This document shows positions 7,063 through 17,206 of a stretch of 34,526 nucleotides of DNA, piece after piece. The stretch's first letter is position 1, and each line of letters starts with the position of its first letter. Source of the DNA: Nitrospinota bacterium (GTDB lineage Bacteria; Nitrospinota; Nitrospinia; Nitrospinales; VA-1); contig WAHY01000020.1 in the NCBI GenBank assembly GCA_009873635.1, forward strand, positions 1 to 34,526, read 5' to 3'. Below the pieces are notes generated by a model. It was not told the origin of the DNA, searched no databases, and saw only the letters and a program-made list of their open reading frames with translations. The translations under genes and the position numbers were made by a program.

Positions 7063-8781
7063 TCATTCGGCGTTGGAAGGAACATCGGCGATCGAACCCA
7101 CCGCCACCCGGCGTCCTTTAAGGGACTGCATGGCCTCGTAAGCGACAAACACCGCCAACCCGACAAGCACCACTGCTGTTGTTCCCAGGAACATATTAGG
7201 CTCCGGAGCACTGAAGAACTGCCAGGCCTGCCAGCTTAACGCCGCGATGGTGGTCACCACCATGAACAAAGCCGGATAAAGCACATATTGAGTAGGACGT
7301 TTGACCGCCATCAACCAGGTCGCCACCACAAACAGAGCCACTGCCGCGATGAGCTGGTTGGTCGCGCCAAAAATGGGCCAGATTTTCTGCCAGCCATCGG
7401 TCGCCCCGATCAGGTATGCGGCAAACACCACGGTGACCGTCACAATATATTTATCGCGGAACACCGGCAAGTGCTGTCCCAAAGCTTCCTGAACCAGGAA
7501 TCGTGTGATGCGCACCGCCGTGTCTAAAGTGGTCAGTACAAATGTGTTCAGTGCCAGCACCGCGATCATGGACGCGAACGTAAAACCCAAAACCGGCAGC
7601 ATATGATGCACCACGTTGCCGTATCCATTACCAAAAGCCAGGATCCATCCGCCCGATTGCAGGGTTTCACGGAACCCAAGTTTTGCCATATCGATTCCCC
7701 CACCTTCGGGAGCTACCCAATAGAGCCCACCTCCGACCATGAGGACAGTGACAACCGCGACCACCCCTTCGGTGAGCATGCCGCCGTAGGCAATGACTCT
7801 GCCCTGGGTTTCATCCGCCAGTTGTTTTGAGGTGGTGCCGCCCGCGACCAGAGAATGGAAACCGGATATCGCGCCACAGGCAACCAGCACAAACAACATC
7901 GGCCAGACGGGACCCTGCGCATCAGACATCGCACCTCTCCATGCCGGGGTGTTTAATCCCGGTGCCACCCAAAGTAACGCAATAATGCCCAGTGTCATGG
8001 AACCAAACAGGATAAAGGTTGACAGGTAGTCACGGGGTTGCAGCAGAGTTTGCACAGGCATGATCGAGGCCACACCGGCATAAACCATCAACACAACAAA
8101 CCAGAACATCAGTGGGGAAAGTCCCATCACCCCTCCATCCGGTAGAGGGAGTGGGATTTTAAATCCAATATAAATATTCACAATGACCGCAAGAACCGCA
8201 ACGGCGGAAGCGATCTTGAGACTGAAATTCTTTTTATAAATGCACCAGCCGAGTATCATCGAAACGGGAATGATCGCAAACGTGGGGAAAACCATCTCCG
8301 GTTGCGCGATGAGTGTTTTCGCCGCCACCACACCAAAGACAGCTATGACCAGCAACATTGCCAGTATGAGAAAAATGGCGAACACCGCTTTGGCCCGGTA
8401 TCCCATAGTGGTTTCAGCGATATCGGCGATAGAGCTTCCGCGGTTGCGCACCGAGACCATGAGTGTCAGGTAGTCATGAACCGCACCGATGAAAACACTG
8501 CCCAGTACTATCCAGACCAGAGTTATTGCCCAGCCAAAATGGTGCATGGCGATGATGGGACCAATAACCGGGCCTGCACCAGCGATAGACGCGAAATTAT
8601 GCCCGAACAATACCAGTGGTTTGCTTGGCACATAATCCACTCCATCGTTTTGTTTTACTGCGGGGGTTTCACGTGCTGATTCCGGGCGAACGAGTTCCTG
8701 GTCAAGCCGTTGAGCATAACCCCGGAAACCCACGAAATAAAAAAACAGGCAGGCTGAAACCAGTATGACAATGGTCAACAT
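7063..8781 (-). CDS. cstA: CstA-family carbon starvation protein (peptide/pyruvate transporter)
   Basis: 572 residues from the ATG at 8781. A GTG two codons upstream is too close to the ribosome-binding site AGGA, while the ATG sits 7 bases from it. The protein is almost wholly hydrophobic with about 15 membrane segments. Family hallmarks are KPLVLFGHNFASIAGAGPVI (about residues 53-72), DYLTLMVSVRNRG, AGGTTSKQLADE and LDTAVRITRFL. CstA proteins import peptides or pyruvate under carbon limitation. This is shorter than the roughly 700-residue E. coli protein and belongs with the compact class. A TATAAT box (minus strand, 8817-8822) with only a weak -35 lies upstream. It follows purA in the same direction after a gap of about 85 bases. 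Confidence 0.93.
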   Translation of the reverse strand: MLTIVILVSACLFFYFVGFRGYAQRLDQELVRPESARETPAVKQNDGVDYVPSKPLVLFGHNFASIAGAGPVIGPIIAMHHFGWAITLVWIVLGSVFIGAVHDYLTLMVSVRNRGSSIADIAETTMGYRAKAVFAIFLILAMLLVIAVFGVVAAKTLIAQPEMVFPTFAIIPVSMILGWCIYKKNFSLKIASAVAVLAVIVNIYIGFKIPLPLPDGGVMGLSPLMFWFVVLMVYAGVASIMPVQTLLQPRDYLSTFILFGSMTLGIIALLWVAPGLNTPAWRGAMSDAQGPVWPMLFVLVACGAISGFHSLVAGGTTSKQLADETQGRVIAYGGMLTEGVVAVVTVLMVGGGLYWVAPEGGGIDMAKLGFRETLQSGGWILAFGNGYGNVVHHMLPVLGFTFASMIAVLALNTFVLTTLDTAVRITRFLVQEALGQHLPVFRDKYIVTVTVVFAAYLIGATDGWQKIWPIFGATNQLIAAVALFVVATWLMAVKRPTQYVLYPALFMVVTTIAALSWQAWQFFSAPEPNMFLGTTAVVLVGLAVFVAYEAMQSLKGRRVAVGSIADVPSNAE

Positions 8782-8868
8782 GGACACATCCTGAAAAAGT
8801 TAGACTATTCCTTAATATTATATCAAAGAGTGGATGAGAGGATAAGAAGGTTTTATCCCGGTATAAAA

Positions 8869-10209
<1,341 letters not shown>

Positions 10210-10211
10210 CT

Positions 10212-10240
10212 ATTATCCTCACCCACCCCCATCTTGTCAA
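10212..10240 (-). promoter_or_regulatory. Sigma-70-type promoter of purA
   Basis: On the minus strand a perfect -35 TTGACA (10240-10235) is followed by a 17-base spacer and the -10 GATAAT (10217-10212). Transcription should begin near 10205, giving a leader of about 50 bases before the purA ATG at 10155. The spacer is G-rich. Confidence 0.8.
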
Positions 10241-10340
10241 CCATTAGGCATGGAGCCAACTAGCAATGGCTAATTCTGGATGAAAACAGGTTTCTCGGCT
10301 AATAAAGATATTGATAATTGCCACCGGCGGCTCTCCGGGG

Positions 10341-10751
10341 CTAGTGGCGGAATTTTTTCAGGAAGGATTTGATGGTTTCCAAAGGAACCATTGGACCAAT
10401 ATCGATACCGGGACAAAACCCACCAACGAGTCTCCACATGAGCTTGGAGTCCATATTTTCTCGCCAGAACGGATAGGTGGAGCATTGTTTTGGCTTGCCT
10501 TCATGGATGCCGCATCCCTGGTCAGTCAAAAACGTGCAGGGTTCACCCACTTCCCCGACTTCAAGAACCCACTCGCCGTCATCACGGGTGAGGTAGGATT
10601 TCTTAAATTCTGCCGGAGAGATTTCAAGAATGTTGGCGGCATTGCGGATGTCTTCACGGTCAAAATGCACGATTCCCGGTTTTATACAACATTTGAAACA
10701 ATCAGGCTGACATTCAAAACGCAGCGGTTCTTTTTCCCACCACTTAGCCAT
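10341..10751 (-). CDS. YkgJ-family cysteine-cluster protein
   Basis: 136 residues, complete. The family signature is near the N-terminus: FECQPDCFKCCIKPG, with Cys14, Cys18, Cys21 and Cys22. Further cysteines follow in GEPCTFLTDQGCGIHEGKPK and QCSTYP. This set is the UPF0153/YkgJ zinc- or iron-chelating pattern (CxxxCxxCC plus C...C...C). The cluster type and biochemical role are not known for the family in general. The ATG has a GGGGGA ribosome-binding site 8 bases upstream. It sits 97 bases after proB on the same strand and may be its operon partner, though no functional link is obvious. Confidence 0.88.
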   Translation of the reverse strand: MAKWWEKEPLRFECQPDCFKCCIKPGIVHFDREDIRNAANILEISPAEFKKSYLTRDDGEWVLEVGEVGEPCTFLTDQGCGIHEGKPKQCSTYPFWRENMDSKLMWRLVGGFCPGIDIGPMVPLETIKSFLKKFRH

Positions 10752-10848
10752 GTGGAAATCCCCCGCTGGATACTTGCGATACAGTTAATCGATGGTAAAA
10801 ATATTCCAGGGTCAACATGCTTCTGCACATTGCCTCCACGTCAGTCGT

Positions 10849-12012
10849 TTAGAAAACCACCATATCGTCACGATGGATCACTTCTTCGTAATAGGAGTCT
10901 CCCATCATATTCCGCACAGCAGAAGTTTTCATGCCTTTGATCTGTTCCAGGTCACGGGAGTTATAATTGACCAGTCCACGTCCGATTTCTTGCCCGGCCT
11001 CATCGATGAGGGTCAGGGCGCTACCAAACTCAAACTTTCCTTTCACCTTCACCAGTCCTGCAGGGAGCAGACTTTTCCCCCTTTCTACCAGAGCTTTTCG
11101 TGCACCCTCATCGACCGTTAATGTTCCTGCAGGTTTCAGTGTATGGGCGATCCAATGTTTTCGGTCGCGGATCTTTCCTTTACCTGACCAAAATAATGTT
11201 CCCACTTCTTTACCGGAAAAAATATTCTCGATGACTTTATCATCGAGGCCATTAACAACCAGGGCAGGAATTCCAAAGCTCATGGTTTTTTTTGCGGCCA
11301 GAACCTTGGTGAGCATACCCCCAACGGTTAAACGGTTATTGCTTTTTCCTGCTATTTGCTCAATGCCTTCATTCACTCTGGAAATATGAGAAATCAATTG
11401 TGCTTTTTCTCCTCCCGGGCCCACTTTTTTGGATGGGTCTTTGTCAAACAAACCTTCTACATCCGAAAGAATTATCAGTAGTTGCGCGTCAACCAGACAG
11501 GCCACCGTTGCTGAAAGGGTATCGTTGTCACCAATTTTAATCTCCTCAACAGTTACCGAATCATTTTCATTGATGATGGGAACAACGCCCTTTTCCAGAA
11601 GTGCTTCTATAGTGTGTTTGGCATTCAGGTAACGTGTGCGGTTTTTAAGGTCTTCGTGACTCAAAAGAATCTGGGCCACTTTCAGTTCTTTTCTTTCGAA
11701 AGCCTTCTCATAGGTATGCATCAGGAAGCTCTGACCGATTGCGGCGCAGGCCTGTTTTTCAGGCACCGTCAAATCAGCACGACCAAATTCCAAACGCTCC
11801 CTTCCTGCCATGATGGCGCCAGATGAGACCAGTACAACATTGTAGCCTTTGTCACGAATGAACTTTATTTTGCGGGCATAATGACGCACCCAGTCCTTAC
11901 TCAGTCCGCATTCCAGCGATGATCGACCCTTATCACGATTGGAAATGACACTGCTTCCAATCTTGACGACAACGGTTTTTATATTATTTATAATTTCTTT
12001 ACGTACATTCAT
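10849..12012 (-). CDS. proB: Glutamate 5-kinase with C-terminal PUA domain
   Basis: 387 residues, matching the long form of ProB. It phosphorylates glutamate to glutamyl-5-phosphate, the first step of proline synthesis. The amino-acid kinase domain (about 1-265) has VVKIGSSVIS near residue 15, LVSSGAIMAGRERL, the substrate-binding PIINENDSV and LSDVEGLFDKDP. The C-terminal PUA domain (about 285-375) includes DEGARKALVERGKSLLPAGL and FEFGSALTLIDEAGQEIGRG. ProA is not in the window, so the pathway is split. No strong promoter or ribosome-binding site is visible before the ATG. Confidence 0.95.
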   Translation of the reverse strand: MNVRKEIINNIKTVVVKIGSSVISNRDKGRSSLECGLSKDWVRHYARKIKFIRDKGYNVVLVSSGAIMAGRERLEFGRADLTVPEKQACAAIGQSFLMHTYEKAFERKELKVAQILLSHEDLKNRTRYLNAKHTIEALLEKGVVPIINENDSVTVEEIKIGDNDTLSATVACLVDAQLLIILSDVEGLFDKDPSKKVGPGGEKAQLISHISRVNEGIEQIAGKSNNRLTVGGMLTKVLAAKKTMSFGIPALVVNGLDDKVIENIFSGKEVGTLFWSGKGKIRDRKHWIAHTLKPAGTLTVDEGARKALVERGKSLLPAGLVKVKGKFEFGSALTLIDEAGQEIGRGLVNYNSRDLEQIKGMKTSAVRNMMGDSYYEEVIHRDDMVVF

Positions 12013-12086
12013 ATATTCGGGATATTACTGAGTATTATCTGATAAAAAATCCGCAGGGGAAAATGTAACCTAAAATTTCAGCGGTG

Positions 12087-12926
12087 TCATGGCCTATTCT
12101 TGGAGTTTTTCAGGGTTTCATTGATAAACCGGTTTATAGCATTAAAATAGCCTGTTCCACCCATTATATACGTGTCATTATGTTCGGCCCCTTCAATCGG
12201 GTAAAAGGATTTAGGTTCAGCAGCCTGTTCAAATAGTTTTCGCCCCAGGTCATAAGGGACGATTTCATCGCGCGTTCCATGCAAAAACAACTTTGCAAGT
12301 TTCAGGTGCGGAACTTTCGAAACAGCATCCAATTTAGATCGAATTGCCCAACCAAGAGGAATAAGCGGAACGACTTGTCGGGACATATCCGCAGAATTCG
12401 TGAAAACCGATTCGAGAATCAATCCTCTGGCAGGATGGTTCATCGCCGTCTCAACGGCACAAATGCCGCCTAAAGAACGGCCAAAAAGAAACAGGGAGTC
12501 AACAGACACGCCTTCCATTTCAAGAGCTTTCTTATAAGCCGCCCGTGAATCCTTATAAATACCTTCTTCGTCAGGGGTTCCTTCACTTTTTCCATAACCG
12601 CGATAATCGAAGATAAAAATATTCAGTTTGAGTGGCTTCAGGCGGTGGATGTTATCCAGCCGGTGGCTGAGGTTCCCGGCATTACCGTGAAACCATAGCA
12701 AGGTGGCAATTGCATTGGGAGCAGGAATAAACCAGCCGTGCAGTTTTACTCCATCTTCTGCATGAAAAAAAATGTCCTGTGCAGGAACGCCAGTAGAAAC
12801 CGGGTCCCAGAATCCTTCCGGATAACGTGAAGGATGATAAATGATTTTGTTTTCAAAAAGGAGCAGAATTGCCAGGTAAATCAGAACGCCAAAAATCAGC
12901 AGCCCGGCAGACTGAATCCAGGTCAC
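12087..12926 (-). CDS. Membrane-anchored alpha/beta hydrolase (Bem46/YfhR-like)
   Basis: About 279 residues from the GTG at 12926. An N-terminal signal anchor (SAGLLIFGVLIYLAILLLF) is followed by ENKIIYHPSRYPEGFW, a run typical of Bem46/YfhR hydrolases. The nucleophile elbow is LFGRSLGGI, the acid is in LHGTRDEIVPY and the catalytic His in EGAEHNDTY. WFHGNAGNLSHRL supplies the oxyanion region, so the catalytic triad is intact. The substrate is unknown; an esterase or thioesterase is plausible. The frame stays open upstream to a TTG at 12971. A strong GGAGGT (12962-12957) inside that extension faces an ATT codon 9 bases later, so the true start is uncertain. Confidence 0.85.
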   Translation of the reverse strand: MTWIQSAGLLIFGVLIYLAILLLFENKIIYHPSRYPEGFWDPVSTGVPAQDIFFHAEDGVKLHGWFIPAPNAIATLLWFHGNAGNLSHRLDNIHRLKPLKLNIFIFDYRGYGKSEGTPDEEGIYKDSRAAYKKALEMEGVSVDSLFLFGRSLGGICAVETAMNHPARGLILESVFTNSADMSRQVVPLIPLGWAIRSKLDAVSKVPHLKLAKLFLHGTRDEIVPYDLGRKLFEQAAEPKSFYPIEGAEHNDTYIMGGTGYFNAINRFINETLKNSKNRP

Positions 12927-13034
12927 CTTATTTGTCCGGAGAAAAATGAGTGCAGTACCTCCAGCTTGCAATAACTTAATAATGATGACATTTGTTTACC
13001 ATGCATAACGAACCAGTACTGATATTCCCCACGG

Positions 13035-14327
13035 CTATTTGTCAACTTTAGAGACTTTTATTTTCAGGCCTTCTATAGAATCAACCCGAACCATTTCTCC
13101 CTCGTTTACCTGGGTATCAGATTCTGCTTCCCACAACTCACCGTGAACCAGAACACTGCCATGCAGATTCAGGGATTCCTTAACCAGGCCTGTTTCACCT
13201 ATCATTCCTTCCATACCCCCCAATTTCCTGAGATTCCTTGTACGAGTAGCAAGAACAATAATGCCAATCGACAGAACTATTGTCAGTCCCAATGTAGGAT
13301 ATAAAATTGCCCGTGAAATTTGCATAGCAGGGTCTTCGCTGTCTATCAGCATGGTGGACCCAAGAAAAATAGATATCACCCCGGACACAGATAACAGCCC
13401 GTAACTCATAATGCTGATTTCAGCGATGAATAAAATGGCTCCGAGAAGAATCAGCAAAAGGCCCGCATAGTTGATGGGCAAAGTCTGCATTGCATAGAGG
13501 GCAAGAATGAGGCTGATGGCACCGATCACCCCGGGAAGAATCAATCCCGGATTGGACAACTCAAAATACAGACCAACCATTCCAACCATCATGAGTATAT
13601 ATGCTACGTTCGGGTTGGAAATGATATCCAGCATTTTCTGCCTTGGGTTCATCTCATGGTAAATGATTTCCAGGTTTTCAGTTTTGAGCGTGACGTCCCC
13701 GGTGACAACCTGCACTTTTCTTCCATTAACAGCCAGCACCAATGCTTTCACATCATTGGCAACAAGATCGATGACGTTTAACTTAAGAGCCTCTTCCGCC
13801 GAAATCGATACGCTATTGACCACAGCCAGTTCAGCCCAATGAGCGTTGCGTTTTCTATGCTCCGCCAGAGAGCGGATGTAGGCAGCCGCATCGTTAACAA
13901 CCTTCTTCTCCATAGTTTTAGCCTGTTCACTGTCACCTCCCCCACCCATCATATTCACTGGATGCGCAGCGCCAATATTGGTCCCCGGTGCCATGGCGGC
14001 AATATGTGACGCTATGGTGATAAACGTTCCCGCTGAAGCAGCTCGGGATCCGCTCGGCGCTACAAATGAAGCGACAGGCACCTCAGACTTTTGAATTTTT
14101 TTGATAATCTGCCGCATCGAAGTGTCGAGGCCTCCGGGTGTGTCCATGTGCAGAACAATCAACGCATCCATTTCAGTGTTGGCCTGGCTGATTTCATGGG
14201 AAACATATTCAGCGACTGCAGGATTGATAGCCCCTGATATTTTGACAACAACCACACGGTCTTTTGAGTATGCGGGAGGAACAACCAGAAACAAAATCAG
14301 CAATAGAAAACCAATTTGTTTATTCAT
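13035..14327 (-). CDS. NfeD-family membrane-bound serine protease (ClpP class)
   Basis: 430 residues. A signal peptide (MNKQIGFLLLILFLVVPPAYS) precedes a ClpP-like periplasmic domain (about 25-210). That domain has DALIVLHMDTPGGLDTSMR, the nucleophile region APSGSRAASAGTFI with Ser before AGT, and GTNIGAAHPV. Four to five membrane helices follow (about 235-355), then a C-terminal OB-fold NfeD domain (ETGLVKESLNLHGSVLVHGE). This long NfeD1b-like form usually partners a SPFH/stomatin protein in membrane quality control, but none is adjacent here. It is transcribed away from the kdsA operon, and the two share a divergent gap of about 165 bases. Confidence 0.92.
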   Translation of the reverse strand: MNKQIGFLLLILFLVVPPAYSKDRVVVVKISGAINPAVAEYVSHEISQANTEMDALIVLHMDTPGGLDTSMRQIIKKIQKSEVPVASFVAPSGSRAASAGTFITIASHIAAMAPGTNIGAAHPVNMMGGGGDSEQAKTMEKKVVNDAAAYIRSLAEHRKRNAHWAELAVVNSVSISAEEALKLNVIDLVANDVKALVLAVNGRKVQVVTGDVTLKTENLEIIYHEMNPRQKMLDIISNPNVAYILMMVGMVGLYFELSNPGLILPGVIGAISLILALYAMQTLPINYAGLLLILLGAILFIAEISIMSYGLLSVSGVISIFLGSTMLIDSEDPAMQISRAILYPTLGLTIVLSIGIIVLATRTRNLRKLGGMEGMIGETGLVKESLNLHGSVLVHGELWEAESDTQVNEGEMVRVDSIEGLKIKVSKVDK

Positions 14328-14492
14328 CGGGATGACCAGAGAGTTTTCCGTTCATATCGTTATAATATTGTTCCATAAGGAAATGAATAAAGCAAACCAT
14401 GCATTTCAACAGCTTCTGATTTTATGGTACCAGCGCTATATTTAATGTTAAACTTGGTGAATAGGATTTGATTTCAATTTCAGGACGGATTT

Positions 14493-14939
14493 ATGGATTA
14501 CAAGACGATCTTCATCGTTGACCCGGTCAGAAGTGAACGCATACAAATGGCAAAATTTCTCAGCGAAGAAATTTTCACCATCATTACATTTGTTTCCCCG
14601 AACGATTGTTTTAAAAAAAATGATCTTCTTCGTTGCGACCTGATGGTATTTGTCCCACGTAAGGAAAAAAACGAAATCAAACATCTGGTGAATATAAAAA
14701 AGAAGTACCGGATCACTCCTGTAATTTTTCTTCTGACTAATGATTTCCCAGATATCAATCTTGCTCAAATTAAAGAATATGGATTTCCCAACGTATACAA
14801 AGCCAGCAACAATGAGAAGGTTCGCGAAATTATGCTGGGTCTGCTTGCTGAAGAAGGGCTGCCGCCCCGGACTGAAGTTCCGCATCCCGTCCCTATTTCT
14901 AAAGAAGTGCAAAACGCCCTTTCTACGAGGCCTGAATGA
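14493..14939 (+). CDS. Degenerate receiver-domain protein coupled to kdsA
   Basis: 148 residues with the beta/alpha rhythm of a response-regulator receiver domain. Beta-1 is KTIFIVDP with one acidic residue (Asp10) of the usual pair. Beta-3 is CDLMVFVP, where the phospho-accepting Asp is replaced by Val54. Beta-4 is [10 protein letters not shown] with the switch Thr82, and beta-5 is NVYKAS with the conserved Lys103. A Pro-rich tail follows (about 125-148). It therefore looks like a pseudo-receiver that cannot be phosphorylated in the usual way and more likely binds a partner. Its stop overlaps the kdsA start (ATGA, 14936-14939). The family assignment is by pattern only. Confidence 0.7.
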   Translation: MDYKTIFIVDPVRSERIQMAKFLSEEIFTIITFVSPNDCFKKNDLLRCDLMVFVPRKEKNEIKHLVNIKKKYRITPVIFLLTNDFPDINLAQIKEYGFPNVYKASNNEKVREIMLGLLAEEGLPPRTEVPHPVPISKEVQNALSTRPE

Positions 14940-15802
14940 GCAATACACCTAAAACCACCAACCCTGTTACTACAGGCCCCTTCAAAATAGGAGGTGGGAA
15001 TCCTTTAGCTCTGATAGCCGGGCCTTGTGTGATTGAGTCCGAAAAAGGCGCAATGGGCATTGCTGAGAAACTGAAGCGTATTACCGAAGAATTGAACGTC
15101 CCTTTTATTTTTAAAGCTTCCTACGATAAAGCCAACCGTTCTTCCATCAAGTCGTTCCGCGGTCCGGGATTGATAGAAGGATTGAAAATACTTAAAAAGA
15201 TCAAGTCCGATCTGGGCATTCCAGTTTTATCTGATGTTCATAAGGAAGAAGAAGTCGAGCCTGCAGCAGAAGTGCTTGATGTTTTGCAGATCCCGGCTTT
15301 TCTTTGCAGACAAACTGACCTTCTGGTGAAAGCTTCTGAAACAGGTAAACCGGTCAATGTTAAAAAGGGACAGTTCATGGCTCCATGGGATATGAAGAAT
15401 GTAGTGGACAAGCTTGAAGCAAGCGGCAACACGAATATCCTGCTTACAGAACGGGGGGCAACATTTGGCTATAATAACCTGGTGGTGGATATGCGTTCCC
15501 TGGTTTTAATGCGGGAATATGGATATCCCGTCGTGTTCGACTCCACCCATAGCTTGCAGCAACCAGGAGGCCAGGGCACTCGTAGTGGAGGGCAAAGGGA
15601 AATGATTCCCGACCTGGCCCGTGGAGCAGTAGGTGTGGGGTGCGATGCCCTGTTCATGGAAACCCATCCGGACCCCGATCAGGCATTATCTGATGGACCT
15701 AATATGCTGAAACTGGAATTGCTTCCTGAACTTTTGGAACAATTGATCGCACTGGACCAGGTGGTACGAGAACATATGCCTCTTGGCAGAGGTACCAGTT
15801 AG
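14936..15802 (+). CDS. kdsA: 3-deoxy-8-phosphooctulonate synthase (KDO-8-phosphate synthase)
   Basis: 288 residues. It condenses phosphoenolpyruvate with arabinose-5-phosphate to KDO-8-P for the LPS inner core, in the cytosol. The conserved barrel motifs are [11 protein letters not shown] (near 25), [72 protein letters not shown] and [19 protein letters not shown]. The Cys in AGPC (residue 31) is the residue known for the metal-dependent class; metal-independent enzymes have Asn there. The ATG overlaps the stop of the pseudo-receiver gene. A Kelch gene follows 15 bases later. The roughly 20-residue Thr/Pro-rich N-terminus before the core is slightly long. Confidence 0.96.
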   Translation: MSNTPKTTNPVTTGPFKIGGGNPLALIAGPCVIESEKGAMGIAEKLKRITEELNVPFIFKASYDKANRSSIKSFRGPGLIEGLKILKKIKSDLGIPVLSDVHKEEEVEPAAEVLDVLQIPAFLCRQTDLLVKASETGKPVNVKKGQFMAPWDMKNVVDKLEASGNTNILLTERGATFGYNNLVVDMRSLVLMREYGYPVVFDSTHSLQQPGGQGTRSGGQREMIPDLARGAVGVGCDALFMETHPDPDQALSDGPNMLKLELLPELLEQLIALDQVVREHMPLGRGTS

Positions 15803-15817
15803 TGTGAAGGAAGAATA

Positions 15818-16771
15818 ATGAAAATAAAATTTTTCATCTCTCTCCTTATAGGATTTCTGATTTTTCCCCTTGTACCCGAGGCTGGGCCCAGTGGCTCATG
15901 GATTGAGCTTTCTCCCGCACCAATTAAAAGAACAGAATCTTCTGCCGCACTCGTTGATGGTAATTTTTATTTACTAGGAGGATTCACACCAAAAGGAATC
16001 TCTAACAAGGTAGATGTCTGGAATCCTGTTTCCGGAACCTGGAGTCGGATCGTTCCCATTCCCCGCAAACTTCACCATACAACAGCTTCAGTAGTAGACG
16101 GCAAACTATATATCATCGGAGGATTTGGTTCAGCAACGTGGAAGCCTTCAAATGTTAACTTTGAGTATGATCCTCAAACCCACCGCTGGACCGCCAAAGC
16201 TCCTATGCCAACGGCGCGGGGAGCCCATGCCGCAGGAGTCATAAACGGGAAAATACATATAGTTGGAGGCGCGCATCGTGAGTTATTCAATCTGGTCAAT
16301 ACTCCTGCACATGAAGTTTACGACCCGGAAACAGATAGCTGGAAAACCCTCGCCCCAATGCTTACCCCTAGAGACCATCTTGCAGTTTCAGTAACTGGCT
16401 CCAAATTGTACGCCATTGGGGGACGAGTCGATGTCAATTTCAACAATAACGTGGATACTAATGAATCCTATGATTCCTCAACAGGAAAATGGAGTCGCCA
16501 TACCCCAATGCCCACAGCACGTAGTGGCATCACTTCCCAGGTACTCAACGGATTAATACATATCTTTGGAGGTGAATCAGGCAAAGGTACCTTCATTAAC
16601 AATGAAGCCTATGACCCCTCAACAAATAAATGGAAAACTTTTGCCCCGATGCCATCTGGAAGACATGGACTGGCTTCTGTTTTATGGAACGATGAAATAC
16701 ATCTGCTGACTGGAGGTCCTAAACCAGGTGGAAACGGAAGCGATACCCATACTGTATTCAAACTCAAATAA
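15818..16771 (+). CDS. Secreted Kelch-repeat beta-propeller protein
   Basis: 317 residues starting with a signal peptide (MKIKFFISLLIGFLIFPLVPEA, cleavage probably near 22-24). About six Kelch repeats follow, each with the pattern hydrophobic-GG-hydrophobic ... Y/W-D/N-P-x-T-x-x-W. Examples are FYLLGGFTPKG, VWNPVSGTWSRI, LYIIGGFG, YDPQTHRWTAKAPM, IHIVGGA, YDPETDSWKTLAPM, IHIFGGE and YDPSTNKWKTFAPM. The protein should fold as one beta-propeller in the periplasm or outside the cell, with no catalytic signature visible. Ligand and role are unknown. A good ribosome-binding site (AAGGAAG) precedes the ATG. It is the third gene of the pseudo-receiver/kdsA operon, which hints at an envelope role. 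Confidence 0.88.
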   Translation: MKIKFFISLLIGFLIFPLVPEAGPSGSWIELSPAPIKRTESSAALVDGNFYLLGGFTPKGISNKVDVWNPVSGTWSRIVPIPRKLHHTTASVVDGKLYIIGGFGSATWKPSNVNFEYDPQTHRWTAKAPMPTARGAHAAGVINGKIHIVGGAHRELFNLVNTPAHEVYDPETDSWKTLAPMLTPRDHLAVSVTGSKLYAIGGRVDVNFNNNVDTNESYDSSTGKWSRHTPMPTARSGITSQVLNGLIHIFGGESGKGTFINNEAYDPSTNKWKTFAPMPSGRHGLASVLWNDEIHLLTGGPKPGGNGSDTHTVFKLK

Positions 16772-17206
16772 TTCGAAGTTACTTTGAATGGAGGGAGGGC
16801 GGCTCCCTTGTCAGGGAGCCGGAGAGAAAAGCTTGTTAGCCATCGATTTTGGCACGCCACGGATTGGGCCACTTGGAGGTCAACCCAATCCGTTGGAGGT
16901 GGCAGTGCCAGTTCGAATCTTCAATACTTAATAAAGCAATCCTCATGCCGTTTTAGAGCCAGGCAGACAAAAACATAGCAACCTACCACAAAATAAAGAG
17001 TTACCTTGACTCCCCCACAATCATACCTCTGCCAAAAAATTGTTCTATCAGTGAAATTTTGCTCCGTTCCTCGTCAATTTTTTCCCTTTAATTAGTTATA
17101 ACTATTATAACGTGCGGATTAGTTTGGGGTTTTTCTGTGGAAAGGCCCGGAACGGGCAACTCCTGAGGGATTCTTGAATTTAAACGCAGGAGAGCTGTGG
17201 AAAAAA
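16772..17206. other. Gene-free convergent intergenic region
   Basis: This 435-base gap between the 3' ends of the Kelch gene (plus) and the nucleosidase gene (minus) has no credible coding frame. It holds three structures. A GC-rich hairpin lies at 16800-16821, and an inverted repeat GGATTGGG ... CCCAATCC at 16861-16891. A perfect 7-3-7 AT palindrome (GTTATAA-CTA-TTATAAC) lies at 17095-17111. A weak GC hairpin (GCCCG-TTC-CGGGC on minus) with a short T-tract near 17145-17160 could end the minus-strand gene. Confidence 0.5.
16800..16821 (+). terminator. GC-rich hairpin downstream of the Kelch gene
   Basis: CGGCTCCC-TTGTCA-GGGAGCCG gives an 8-bp perfect stem with a 6-base loop, 28 bases after the Kelch stop. 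No T-tract follows (GAGAGAAAA), so it may protect the 3' end or be a repeat element rather than a classic terminator. Its core CCCTTGTCAGGG resembles cores near 2783 and 25535. Confidence 0.4.

Noticed and set aside
16895-16925. tRNA-like T-arm (GGCAGTGCCAGTTCGAATC)
   Set aside because: GTTCGAATC is typical of a T-loop, but the flanking bases do not pair as a T-stem and no acceptor or anticodon arm can be drawn.
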